Below, one piece after another: positions 1 through 8,027 of a DNA stretch of 64,000 bases. Location of the stretch: the NCBI RefSeq assembly GCF_040395035.1, contig NZ_JBEBRB010000007.1, positions 1 through 64,000 on the forward strand, in the 5' to 3' direction. The first letter of the stretch is position 1. Each line of letters opens with the position of its first letter. This stretch comes from Parapedobacter lycopersici_A (GTDB lineage Bacteria > Bacteroidota > Bacteroidia > Sphingobacteriales > Sphingobacteriaceae). The position numbers and the translations under genes are program-made. The notes under the pieces were generated by a model. That model did no database searches. It was not told where the DNA came from and saw nothing but the letters and a program-made list of their open reading frames with translations.

Positions 1-376
1 TTTTCATTTTGCGGATGCCTGTTGGGCGATTCAAAGAACTTCGTACTTGATATAAACTAAGGTAAGCACTTCATTCTTACCTGTCAAGAAAAAATGCTCG
101 ATTTTATACACACCTTTTCCACTTTAATTCCACCGCTTTTCCACATTGCTTTTATCCACTGGCGGGCTTCAAACGCTTTTAATAGCAATCCCGTCCACGT
201 TATTCACATCACCGGATCGCTAACTTATTAACATTCCGGGTTAATTTAGGTTTTCGGAAATCGCTGAATTTCTTCCCAATACCGGAAGATATATTAAAAA
301 AAATGATAAAAACGCCTTCACGGAGTGTATTAAATTGTAATTTTATGCCTCCTTCAGCACACTTAAATGACAACGA
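1..376. other. Gene-free AT-rich region with DnaA-box-like cluster
   Basis: No convincing gene is seen here. The stretch holds a 7-bp inverted repeat (AGGTAAG 60-66, CTTACCT 76-82), then five DnaA-box-like 9-mers between 104 and 208, then an AT-rich tract around 221-312 that includes a run of A residues near 295-303. This order (boxes beside an easily melted AT-rich tract) is that of a bacterial replication origin, but the sequence left of the window is unknown and dnaA is not seen. A minus-strand open frame at 209-457 overlaps phoH and has no recognisable content. Confidence 0.6.
104..208 (+). promoter_or_regulatory. Cluster of five DnaA-box-like sites
   Basis: Against the DnaA box consensus TTATNCACA, the sites are TTATACACA (104-112, full match), TTTTCCACT (115-123, two mismatches), TTTTCCACA (137-145, one mismatch), TTATCCACT (152-160, one mismatch) and TTATTCACA (200-208, full match). 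All lie in the same orientation within 105 bases, which is far denser than chance expectation. This could be an origin or a DnaA-controlled regulatory region upstream of phoH. The identification rests on motif matches alone. Confidence 0.55.
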
Positions 377-1702
377 ATGGCTGCCCGTAAAATTTTCGTA
401 CTGGACACTTCCGTCATCCTCTATGACCACAATGCACTGAATAACTTCCAGGAGCATGACGTGGCCATTCCCATCCAGGTACTGGAGGAACTTGACAACA
501 TGAAAGGCGGGAATGAGACCCGGAATTTTGAAGCACGTGGGTTTATCCGGATGATCGATCAGTTATCCCGGAAAAAACTGATCAATCAGTGGATCCACCT
601 GAAAGGCCAGGTTAAGGGAAAGTTCAAGGTCATCCTGTCCGGCAGGCCCAAAGGATTGGATGCGGAGCAGATTTTTGGTAACAGCAAGTTCGACCATCAG
701 ATCATCAATGCCGCGCTCATGCTCATGGAGGAAAACCCAGGCAAACAGGTTGTGCTGGTATCCAAAGACATCTGCCTGCGGCTGAAGGCCAAGGCCCTGA
801 ACCTAGCCGCGGAGGATTATGAGACCGGCAAAATAAAAAATGTGGATGCCCTTTATACGGGAAAGACCACGGCGAAGCATATTCCCGAAGCATTGATCGA
901 CACCCTGAAGCATAAAACTGCAGTGCCCGCGGATTCGTTACCGCTGGACCATCCCGGTGCCAATCAGTTTTACAGCCTCATGCACGGCCGCAAAAAGGTC
1001 AATGCATTTTACGACCGGCGTACGCACACGCTTACTCCAGTAACCGCCGACCCGGTATTCCGGATCAAGCCGCGCAACCCGGAGCAGGCCTTTGCCCTGC
1101 ATGCGCTCGCCAATCCCGACATCCAGCTCGTCAGCATCCAGGGAAATGCGGGTACAGGAAAAACACTGTTGGCATTGGCCAGCGCGCTGGAACAACGGAA
1201 AAATTACCGTCAGATCTACATCACCCGCCCCGTCATTCCGCTGAGCAACCGGGAAATCGGATTCCTGCCCGGCGATGCCAAGTCCAAGACCGACCCGTTT
1301 CTGGCGCCGATCTGGGACAACATCCGTTTCATCAAAGAACAGTATGCCGATGATGCCCGGATGACCGCGAAAATTGATGAGCTGATCGCTACGGAAAAAA
1401 TCGCGATCGCACCGCTGGCCTTCATCCGCGGCCGTACCCTTACCAAGATTTTCTTTATCGTGGATGAAGCGCAGAACCTGACTCCCCACGAGATCAAAAC
1501 CATTATTTCCCGGGCTGGAGAACACACTAAAATTGTATTTACCGGCGATATTTACCAGATCGACACGCCTTACCTGGATGCCGAAAGTAATGGCCTGTCC
1601 TACCTCATCGAAAATGTAAAGAATCACCCCCGCTATGCACATGTCACCCTGCAGCGGGGCGAGCGAAGCGAACTGGCCAACCTCGCCAACGAATTGTTGT
1701 AA
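377..1702 (+). CDS. PhoH-family ATPase with N-terminal PIN domain
   Basis: This 441-residue protein joins an N-terminal PIN-type ribonuclease domain (about residues 5-150, with the acidic residue of VLDTSV at 10 and further acidic positions near 38 and 131) to a C-terminal PhoH ATPase domain. The Walker A motif GNAGTGKT is at 256-263 and the Walker B motif FFIVDEAQ at 359-366. This is the PhoH2/YlaK architecture, thought to couple RNA unwinding to RNA cleavage in the cytoplasm; the physiological role is not settled. It precedes rbfA on the same strand by about 110 bases. The start ATG gives a full-length PIN domain. Confidence 0.93.
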   Translation: MAARKIFVLDTSVILYDHNALNNFQEHDVAIPIQVLEELDNMKGGNETRNFEARGFIRMIDQLSRKKLINQWIHLKGQVKGKFKVILSGRPKGLDAEQIFGNSKFDHQIINAALMLMEENPGKQVVLVSKDICLRLKAKALNLAAEDYETGKIKNVDALYTGKTTAKHIPEALIDTLKHKTAVPADSLPLDHPGANQFYSLMHGRKKVNAFYDRRTHTLTPVTADPVFRIKPRNPEQAFALHALANPDIQLVSIQGNAGTGKTLLALASALEQRKNYRQIYITRPVIPLSNREIGFLPGDAKSKTDPFLAPIWDNIRFIKEQYADDARMTAKIDELIATEKIAIAPLAFIRGRTLTKIFFIVDEAQNLTPHEIKTIISRAGEHTKIVFTGDIYQIDTPYLDAESNGLSYLIENVKNHPRYAHVTLQRGERSELANLANELL

Positions 1703-1709
1703 AATTCAC

Positions 1710-1717
1710 TACCTTTG
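1710..1717 (+). promoter_or_regulatory. Candidate promoter -7 element for rbfA
   Basis: TACCTTTG matches the Bacteroidota -7 consensus TAnnTTTG. It begins eight bases after the phoH stop codon and lies 93 bases before the chosen rbfA start. I see no good TTG at -33 spacing. Its position argues against the longer rbfA frame that would start inside the element at 1715. Confidence 0.45.
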
Positions 1718-1810
1718 TATGACCGGGCCGGGAATCGATGGACGCGGCATCAGCCTACGGGCCAGTCCAGCCATCTTTCTTCCAGTTTACACGTAAAAAG
1801 AACAGCAATC

Positions 1811-2191
1811 ATGAGCACAGAAAGCAAGCGGCAGCAACGATTTGCCGGCGTTATACAGCAGGATCTGGGTGAACTTTTCCAGCGCGAAGGAAATACCTGG
1901 GCTCCGGGAGCATTTATTACGGTCACCCGCGTGCGCGTAACACCCGACCTGGCCATCGCGCGCGTATACCTGAGCTTTCTGCATATCAAGAACGCAAAAG
2001 AGGACCTGATTAATATTAAATCACATGCCGGCGAAATCCGCTATAAACTTGGCGCCCGCATTAAGAACCAGGCGCGGATTGTACCACAGCTGGAGTTTTT
2101 CCTGGATGACACCAACGAATATGTGGAGCACATGGATAAACTGTTCGATAAAATCAGCAAGGAACCCAGGCAACCGGACACCGACGAATAA
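1811..2191 (+). CDS. rbfA: 30S ribosome-binding factor RbfA
   Basis: The 126-residue product matches RbfA, a small KH-like protein that binds immature 30S subunits and is needed for 16S rRNA 5' end maturation and cold adaptation. Recognisable features are the N-terminal RQQRFAGVIQQDLGELFQRE helix, the ITVTRVRVTPDLAIARVYLSF strand region and the RIVPQLEFFLDDT segment that precedes the C-terminal helix. The frame is open upstream to 1715, but that extension (rich in Arg, Ser and Trp) does not look like RbfA and overlaps a promoter element, so ATG 1811 is preferred. Confidence 0.93.
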   Translation: MSTESKRQQRFAGVIQQDLGELFQREGNTWAPGAFITVTRVRVTPDLAIARVYLSFLHIKNAKEDLINIKSHAGEIRYKLGARIKNQARIVPQLEFFLDDTNEYVEHMDKLFDKISKEPRQPDTDE

Positions 2192-2310
2192 CTCCTGTGC
2201 TGTACGGACTCCCCCGACCACGCTGGCAAACCACTACCGGACTGCTTCGCAATGGGTACACCCTGTGTGCAGGGTAAGTACAGGGTGCATGCGCATTCCT
2301 TCGCGTTAAC

Positions 2311-2354
2311 GTGGACTCAACGTGGACGCACCGTGGATACAAGGTGGACTCATC
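2311..2354. repeat. Four tandem 11-bp repeats, consensus GTGGACTCAAC
   Basis: Units are GTGGACTCAAC (2311-2321), GTGGACGCACC (2322-2332), GTGGATACAAG (2333-2343) and GTGGACTCATC (2344-2354). GTGGA is invariant and CA recurs at positions 8-9. The 11-bp period is about one helical turn and not a multiple of three, which suggests DNA-level phasing and not a protein repeat. It sits about 63 bases before the aat -7 element. Confidence 0.8.
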
Positions 2355-2416
2355 CCGAAGCAAATGCGCGCCATTCCGGAACGATGTCCACATCGTTCTT
2401 TTCGGCCCGTTATCCT

Positions 2417-2424
2417 TATCTTTG
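2417..2424 (+). promoter_or_regulatory. Promoter -7 element for aat
   Basis: TATCTTTG matches TAnnTTTG perfectly and ends eight bases before the aat ATG at 2433, which predicts a leaderless or nearly leaderless mRNA. It also fixes the start of aat at 2433 in preference to an upstream in-frame ATG at 2322. Confidence 0.6.
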
Positions 2425-2432
2425 CTGCTGAA

Positions 2433-3068
2433 ATGATTTTCCGACTTGACACCAATTCCATCGACTTTCCTGACCCCGCACTGGCCGAACCGGACGGATT
2501 GCTTGCCGTAGGCGGCGACCTGCAGCCTGACCGGCTACTGAAGGCTTACGGACACGGGATTTTTCCCTGGTACAGCGAGGATACCCCCATCCTATGGTAC
2601 GCTCCCCACGAACGCTTCGTTCTTTTCCCCGAAGAACTGAAAATCAGCAAAAGCATGCGAAAAGTATGCCGTTCGGGAATGTTTGAAGTGACCCATAACC
2701 AGGCCTTTGGGTCTGTCATAGCACACTGTGCCAATCACACGCGACCGGGGCAGGATGGCACCTGGATTACCCGGGAAATGCAAGAAGCCTACATCACATT
2801 GCACCAATTAGGTCGCGCCCATTCCGTGGAAGTCTGGTACGCAGACCAACTGGCAGGTGGATTATATGGTGTTGCTGTTGGACAGGTATTCTGCGGAGAA
2901 AGCATGTTCAGCCTCCGGGCAAATGCATCTAAAACCGCGCTGATTGCCCTGTGCGAAACGGCACGATACCGATTGATCGATTGTCAGGTGTATACCGACC
3001 ATTTGGCTTCGCTCGGCGCGAGGATGATCGCCCGCGAAACGTACCTCCACTTCCTACAGCAGGACTGA
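2433..3068 (+). CDS. aat: Leucyl/phenylalanyl-tRNA--protein transferase
   Basis: The 211-residue product is Aat, the N-end-rule enzyme that adds Leu or Phe from charged tRNA to proteins with N-terminal Arg or Lys, marking them for ClpAP/ClpS degradation. Diagnostic segments are FPDPALAEPDGLLAVGGDL, HGIFPWY, PILWYAPHERFVL, TWITREMQEAY, LAGGLYGVAVGQVFCGESMFS and DCQVYTDHLASLGA. The start is chosen at MIFRLDTN because family members begin there and the promoter element lies just upstream. It converges with scpA across about 180 bases. Confidence 0.95.
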   Translation: MIFRLDTNSIDFPDPALAEPDGLLAVGGDLQPDRLLKAYGHGIFPWYSEDTPILWYAPHERFVLFPEELKISKSMRKVCRSGMFEVTHNQAFGSVIAHCANHTRPGQDGTWITREMQEAYITLHQLGRAHSVEVWYADQLAGGLYGVAVGQVFCGESMFSLRANASKTALIALCETARYRLIDCQVYTDHLASLGARMIARETYLHFLQQD

Positions 3069-3246
3069 CCCTCAGGTTCAGTTTCGCAACCCCCTTCGGC
3101 CGGAAACTTTTCGGCATGGCAATCCGTATGCTGTCCGGGTTTGATCAGAACGCCGTATGAATCGCGTAAAGGGACGGTTATCCTCATATATTGGCCGGCT
3201 GTTTCGGGTTACGGCTTCCGGTGAAAAATTATTCGGGGAAAACGGA

Positions 3247-4005
3247 TCAGGGTGCCTGCTTTTCCTTGGCGGAAACCCGGAAATTATTAAAGCCCAGGCC
3301 TACCTGTAACTCCAGCAGCTGCTGCTGCAGCATTTCCAGGATCGCCAGGAAATTATAGACAAAATGCACTTTATTGGCTGAATTTTTCACGACCAGGCTG
3401 AAATCCAGCTGCTGGTTTATCTCCAGCAAGGATGCGATGGCTTTCTTTTGCTGTTCGATGGTATAGGGGTATTTCTCAACGGTGTGCCGTACCTCCCTGC
3501 TGCGGTTGCCGTAGCTGTACATCAGCTTCTCATACATCACCATCAGCCGGTACAGGTCCAGCGTCGCCAGCTCGTCGCCCATATCCGCCTGTTCGGTTGC
3601 CAGCTGAAGGTCGGCCGCCAGGTTCCCGCGGCGGAATCGTTTTGCCCGTTCTTCCGCAAAGACCTCCAGTTCGGCTGCCGCCAGCTTATACTGTTTATAC
3701 AGGACGAGCTTCTGGACAAGGTCCTCCTTTGGGTCGATTTCATTGCCTGCTTCATCCAGTTCGGGACGTGGCAGCAGCATTTTGGCCTTAATGCGCATCA
3801 ACGTAGCGGCCACGACGATAAATTCACTGGCCAGTTCCATGTTTAGCGCCTGCATCTGCTGGATGTAATCCAGGAAGTCCGTTGTAATTTTGGCAATGGG
3901 AATATCGTGGATATTCAATTCGTCGCGTTCAATAAAAAACAACAACAAATCAAATGGTCCCTCAAACTGGGGAAGCTTTATTTCATAGCCTTCATCGGGT
4001 TGCAT
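3247..4005 (-). CDS. scpA: Segregation and condensation protein A
   Basis: The 252-residue product is ScpA, the kleisin subunit that bridges SMC heads in the bacterial condensin and acts with ScpB in chromosome segregation. The N-terminal KLPQFEGPFDLLLFFIERDE and the following NIHDIPIAKITTDFLDYI segments are typical, as is the RIKAKMLLP segment. scpB and smc are not in the window. A TACTTTTG promoter element sits eight bases upstream of the start codon. Confidence 0.95.
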   Translation of the reverse strand: MQPDEGYEIKLPQFEGPFDLLLFFIERDELNIHDIPIAKITTDFLDYIQQMQALNMELASEFIVVAATLMRIKAKMLLPRPELDEAGNEIDPKEDLVQKLVLYKQYKLAAAELEVFAEERAKRFRRGNLAADLQLATEQADMGDELATLDLYRLMVMYEKLMYSYGNRSREVRHTVEKYPYTIEQQKKAIASLLEINQQLDFSLVVKNSANKVHFVYNFLAILEMLQQQLLELQVGLGFNNFRVSAKEKQAP

Positions 4006-4012
4006 GCCGGTT

Positions 4013-4020
4013 CAAAAGTA
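4013..4020 (-). promoter_or_regulatory. Promoter -7 element for scpA
   Basis: On the minus strand this reads TACTTTTG, a full TAnnTTTG match, seven bases before the scpA ATG (first base 4005). No clear -33 TTG is seen at the usual spacing. Confidence 0.45.
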
Positions 4021-4187
4021 AGCATTTGGACAATAACCTTTTGTATGCTATTCGGTGAATCACCAAACATTCCCTCCCCTTTCCTGTTTTCCCATTATTA
4101 CAGCGCCTGCTTGCCAGCTACAATTTAAACGACGCGGTATCAATAATTATTAGTTACTTTGTACCGATTTTCCAAATCTGGGCAACT

Positions 4188-6116
4188 ATGGAGATTGAAG
4201 CCGGAAAACTACTAAGAAACATCCACACACCTGCAGACATCAAGCAGCTCAACGAACGTGATCTGGCGGAGCTGTGCCGTGAACTGCGTCAGTACATCAT
4301 CGATGTGGTGTCTGTACACGGCGGCCATTTTGCAGCGAGTCTCGGGGTAGTAGAACTGACCGTTGCGCTGCATTATGTCCTCAATACGCCGTACGACCAG
4401 CTGGTATGGGATGTCGGCCATCAGGCTTATGGCCATAAAATACTGACCGGGCGGAGAGAACAGTTCCATACCAACCGGATATTGGGAGGCCTTAGCGGTT
4501 TCCCGAAACGTGACGAAAGTGAATACGATGCATTCGGGGTAGGTCACTCTTCCACGTCCATCTCCGCCGCGCTGGGCATGGCGGTAGCTTCGCATTATAA
4601 AGGAGAGACTAACCGGCAGCATGTGGCTGTCATCGGCGACGGCGCCATGACCGCAGGCATGGCATTTGAAGCGCTGAACCATGCGGGCATTGAACAGTCC
4701 AACCTGCTGGTTATCCTGAACGACAACTGCATGTCCATCGATCCGAATGTCGGCGCGCTCAAGGAATACCTGACCAACATTACGACATCCAAGCCGTGGA
4801 ATCGATTCCGCGACGATATCGCCCATGTGCTTACCAAGATATCCGAAATCGGGCCGGATGCGCTCGGACTCGTCAAGAAGATTGAGAAGAGCATCAAAGG
4901 TACCCTGCTGAAAAACAGCAACCTTTTTGAATCGCTCAATTTCCGCTATTTCGGGCCGGTAGACGGTCACGATGTCAAACGGCTTGTCCGCACGCTGAAC
5001 GACCTGCGTGATATTCCGGGCCCTAAACTACTGCATTGCATCACCGTCAAGGGAAAAGGCTACGCGCTGGCCGAAAAGGACCAGACCACCTGGCATGCAC
5101 CCGGACTCTTTGATAAGATTACGGGGGAAATCAAAAAATCCAAAACCGATAAACCCACTGCCCCCAAATATCAGGACGTGTTCGGGCATACGCTGGTGGA
5201 ACTGGCGGAAAAAAACGATAAAATTATGGGCATCACCCCGGCTATGCCATCGGGTTCGTCCATGAACATCATGATGAAGGCGATGCCCAACCGGGCGTTC
5301 GACGTGGGGATCGCCGAACAGCATGCCGTTACCTTTTCCGCGGGACTGGCTACGCAAGGCATGGTGCCGTTCTGTAATATTTACTCCAGTTTTATGCAGC
5401 GGGCATACGACCAGGTGATCCACGATGTAGCCGTCCAAAACCTGCAGGTGGTGTTTTGCCTGGACCGTGCAGGTATTGCCGGAGCCGACGGACCCACGCA
5501 TCACGGCGCATACGACATGGCTTACATGCGGTGCATTCCCAACCTGACGGTTTCCGCTCCGATGAATGAAGAGGAGCTGCGAAACCTGATGTATACTGCC
5601 CAGCAGGACGGCAGGGGCCCGTTCGTGATCCGCTATCCCCGAGGACAGGGCGTGATGCCGGACTGGCGCCGTCCACTCCGTGCGGTCGAAGTGGGAAAAG
5701 GCCGGAAAATATGCGACGGCGAAGAGCTTGCCCTGCTGAGTATCGGCCACATCGGCAACGAGGCAGTAAAAGCCTGCGTGACGCTGAATGAGGAAGGTAT
5801 TTTTCCGGCACATTACGACTTGCGTTTTGCCAAGCCACTGGACGAAACACTGCTGCACGAGGTTTTTCGCAAGTATAGCAAAATCATCACCATCGAAGAC
5901 GGCTGTCTGCACGGCGGTGTCGGCAGTGCGGTACTTGAGTTTATGGCCGACCATCAATACCAGGCGACCGTGGTACGGCTGGGTATTCCCGATGAGGTGG
6001 TTGAACATGGCGAGCAGCATGAGTTATGGGCAAAATGCGGCTATGATGCAACGGCTATCGCCACGCACGCACGCGCATTGGCGACTGTCCGCAAAGCCGA
6101 TGGCATGGTCGGGTAA
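4188..6116 (+). CDS. dxs: 1-deoxy-D-xylulose-5-phosphate synthase
   Basis: The 642-residue protein is full-length DXS, the thiamine-diphosphate enzyme that condenses pyruvate with glyceraldehyde 3-phosphate, the first step of the MEP isoprenoid pathway. The DVGHQAYGHKILTGR segment (near 75-89), the ThDP motif beginning GDGAMTAG (from 150) and ending NDN (178-180), and the transketolase C-terminal half with VGIAEQHAVTFSAGLA are all visible. A partner gene of the same pathway, ispH, lies at 25820-26668. A near-consensus -7 element (TTACTTTG, 4154-4161) precedes it. Confidence 0.97.
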   Translation: MEIEAGKLLRNIHTPADIKQLNERDLAELCRELRQYIIDVVSVHGGHFAASLGVVELTVALHYVLNTPYDQLVWDVGHQAYGHKILTGRREQFHTNRILGGLSGFPKRDESEYDAFGVGHSSTSISAALGMAVASHYKGETNRQHVAVIGDGAMTAGMAFEALNHAGIEQSNLLVILNDNCMSIDPNVGALKEYLTNITTSKPWNRFRDDIAHVLTKISEIGPDALGLVKKIEKSIKGTLLKNSNLFESLNFRYFGPVDGHDVKRLVRTLNDLRDIPGPKLLHCITVKGKGYALAEKDQTTWHAPGLFDKITGEIKKSKTDKPTAPKYQDVFGHTLVELAEKNDKIMGITPAMPSGSSMNIMMKAMPNRAFDVGIAEQHAVTFSAGLATQGMVPFCNIYSSFMQRAYDQVIHDVAVQNLQVVFCLDRAGIAGADGPTHHGAYDMAYMRCIPNLTVSAPMNEEELRNLMYTAQQDGRGPFVIRYPRGQGVMPDWRRPLRAVEVGKGRKICDGEELALLSIGHIGNEAVKACVTLNEEGIFPAHYDLRFAKPLDETLLHEVFRKYSKIITIEDGCLHGGVGSAVLEFMADHQYQATVVRLGIPDEVVEHGEQHELWAKCGYDATAIATHARALATVRKADGMVG

Positions 6117-6182
6117 GCCGGCAACGCTGTTTCACATATTCATCACGGTAAATTAACTTGCAAAGCAGGATGGTTTTAGTAA

Positions 6183-6211
6183 TTTAGCCAGTCATATCTC
6201 TATTGGCTAAA
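6183..6211 (+). promoter_or_regulatory. Inverted repeat abutting the pafA start codon
   Basis: TTTAGCCA (6183-6190) and TGGCTAAA (6204-6211) form a perfect 8-bp inverted repeat around a 13-base loop, ending one base before the pafA ATG at 6213. In RNA this would be a stem-loop that could block ribosome access; in DNA it could be a repressor site. Function is inferred. Confidence 0.5.
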
Positions 6212-6212
6212 T

Positions 6213-7871
6213 ATGAAACAAATGACATTTTTTAAGAAAACCAGCTGGATCCTCATCCTCACCCTTTTTATTAGCTCCTCTTACGCACAGGAAACCATTC
6301 CCCGGCCAAAACTGGTCGTGGGCATCATGGTCGACCAGATGCGCTGGGATTACCTGTATCGGTATTATGAGCGGTATGGAAACGGTGGCTTTAAACGGCT
6401 GCTAAACGATGGGTTCACCTGTGAGAATACGTACATTAATTACGTACCAACCGTAACCGGTATCGGACACAGCACGGTTTATACCGGCAGTGTACCCGCC
6501 ATTCACGGCATTGCAGGCAATGAATTCATTATCCAGCAAACCGGCCAATCGATGTATTGCGCAGGCGACGACCACGTGCACGGCGTAGGCACCACGGCGG
6601 ACGAGGGAAAAATGTCGCCCAGAAACCTGCTCACTTCCACCATTACCGACCAGCTTAAGCTGGCCACGAATTTCCGGTCAAAAGTCATCGGCATCGCAAT
6701 GAAGGACCGGGGCGGAATCCTGCCGGCAGGGCACTTTGCGAACGCGGCATATTGGTTTGAGGGCAGTTCAGGCAACTGGATTTCCAGCTCATTTTACATG
6801 GAAGAATTACCCCAATGGGTGCAGGATTTCAATGCACAGAAATTGACCGAAAAATACCTTCAGCAAGAGTGGAATACACTATATCCCATTGACACGTACA
6901 CGCAGAGCGTGGAAGACGACAATGGGTACGAAGGAAAGTTCCGGGGCGAGGAACGGCCGGTATTCCCCCGAAAGCTGAACGAACTAGTTAAAGCGAACGG
7001 ACTGGGACTTATCCGCAATACGCCGTTTGGAAACACCCTGACACTCGATCTGGCCAAGGCCGCCATTGCCCATGAGCAACTGGGGCGCAACCCGGGCGGT
7101 TTCACGGATTTTCTTGCGGTCAGCCTGTCGTCACCCGACTATGTGGGCCATCAGTTTGCGGTGAATTCGATTGAGGTTGAAGACACCTACCTGCGCCTGG
7201 ATGCCGAACTGGAAAAGCTGTTTGATTACCTCGACAGCAACGTTGGCAAAGGGGAATATACCGTGTTCCTGACCGCCGACCACGGCGCCTCGCACAACGC
7301 CCAGTTTTTTATGGATAAAAAAGGGAACGCGGGCTACTTCGATACACGCAGTACGCTGGCAGACCTCAACTTGGCGCTGGCCGCGGAATTTGGGCAGGAC
7401 AATATCGTGCGTAACTTCATGAACTACCAGGCCAACCTGAATTACGACGTCATCCGTGCAAATAAACTGGATGAGCAGGCAATCAAAACGGCCGCAATTA
7501 ACTTTTTGCGCCGCGTAGACGGAGTGGCTTTCGCCATTGACATGGAGGAAGCGGCCCATGCCACCATTCCCGCACGCATCCGCGAGCGGATCGTTAATGG
7601 GTATAACCCCAAACGCAGCGGCGTGATCCAGATCATTCTTGAACCGCAATGGTACAGCGGCTCGCCGGGAGCCACCGGCGGCACCCATGGCACGTGGGGT
7701 TCCTATGACGCCCATATTCCACTGGTGTGGATGGGCTGGGGCATCAAGCATGGGCAGACCAACCGCGAAACACACATGACTGACATCGCTGCCACGCTTG
7801 CCGCGCTGCTCCGTATTGAAGAGCCCAACGGCAATATCGGACAGCCGATCCAGGAAGTGCTGGGAAATTAA
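6213..7871 (+). CDS. pafA: Periplasmic alkaline phosphatase, PafA type
   Basis: The 552-residue protein has a signal peptide (cleavage after about SSSYAQ, residue 26) and an alkaline phosphatase superfamily fold. It carries the PafA pattern: Asp41 in IMVDQM, the likely Thr82 nucleophile in PTVTGIGHS, the K164-D-R166 pair in AMKDRGG that replaces the Arg of classical phosphatases, the metal ligands in SSPDYVGHQF and TADHG, and a final His in GGTHGTWG. PafA enzymes are broad phosphomonoesterases that release phosphate even when it is plentiful. A start-codon inverted repeat and a strong 3' stem-loop flank the gene. Confidence 0.92.
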   Translation: MKQMTFFKKTSWILILTLFISSSYAQETIPRPKLVVGIMVDQMRWDYLYRYYERYGNGGFKRLLNDGFTCENTYINYVPTVTGIGHSTVYTGSVPAIHGIAGNEFIIQQTGQSMYCAGDDHVHGVGTTADEGKMSPRNLLTSTITDQLKLATNFRSKVIGIAMKDRGGILPAGHFANAAYWFEGSSGNWISSSFYMEELPQWVQDFNAQKLTEKYLQQEWNTLYPIDTYTQSVEDDNGYEGKFRGEERPVFPRKLNELVKANGLGLIRNTPFGNTLTLDLAKAAIAHEQLGRNPGGFTDFLAVSLSSPDYVGHQFAVNSIEVEDTYLRLDAELEKLFDYLDSNVGKGEYTVFLTADHGASHNAQFFMDKKGNAGYFDTRSTLADLNLALAAEFGQDNIVRNFMNYQANLNYDVIRANKLDEQAIKTAAINFLRRVDGVAFAIDMEEAAHATIPARIRERIVNGYNPKRSGVIQIILEPQWYSGSPGATGGTHGTWGSYDAHIPLVWMGWGIKHGQTNRETHMTDIAATLAALLRIEEPNGNIGQPIQEVLGN

Positions 7872-7880
7872 ATAACAACA

Positions 7881-7922
7881 CCGATTCCCCGGCGCGGCAG
7901 CTTGGTTGTGCCGGGGAATCGG
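7881..7922 (+). terminator. Stem-loop after pafA
   Basis: A perfect 13-bp stem (CCGATTCCCCGGC at 7881-7893, GCCGGGGAATCGG at 7910-7922) closes a 16-base loop ten bases after the pafA stop. The T-rich run comes about 14 bases later (from 7938), so this may be an mRNA-stabilising 3' structure as much as a terminator. Confidence 0.6.
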
Positions 7923-7964
7923 CATGTTATGATCCTAATTTTTTTAGAAGCGGGCAACTTTCCG

Positions 7965-7972
7965 TATTTTTG
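7965..7972 (+). promoter_or_regulatory. Promoter -7 element for uvrA
   Basis: TATTTTTG matches TAnnTTTG and lies 55 bases before the uvrA ATG. The -33 region has a T-rich run (7938-7945) without a clean TTG. Confidence 0.4.
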
Positions 7973-8027
7973 TATACGCGATCTGTAGGACACCATACAT
8001 CACATTCCCTACCGGTGGTTTATCAGT

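Larger units (their letters stand above)
2192..2432. other. Repeat-rich spacer between rbfA and aat
   Basis: This 241-base spacer holds no convincing gene. It contains a perfect hairpin ACCCTG-TGTG-CAGGGT (2260-2275) followed by another copy of CAGGGT, then a four-copy 11-bp direct repeat (2311-2354), then the aat promoter element. The longer aat frame that would begin at 2322 runs through the repeat and is not supported by homology. Confidence 0.6.

Noticed and set aside
938..1642. 234-codon minus-strand frame opposite phoH
   Set aside because: It lies wholly within phoH, whose ATPase motifs are intact; the antisense translation shows no family features.
2322..2432. N-terminal extension of Aat
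   Set aside because: The extension is encoded by the 11-bp repeat array and promoter; Aat proteins begin at the MIFRLDTN position.
5028..6020. 330-codon minus-strand frame opposite dxs
   Set aside because: dxs is unmistakable on the plus strand; the antisense product is rich in His, Cys and Arg and matches nothing.
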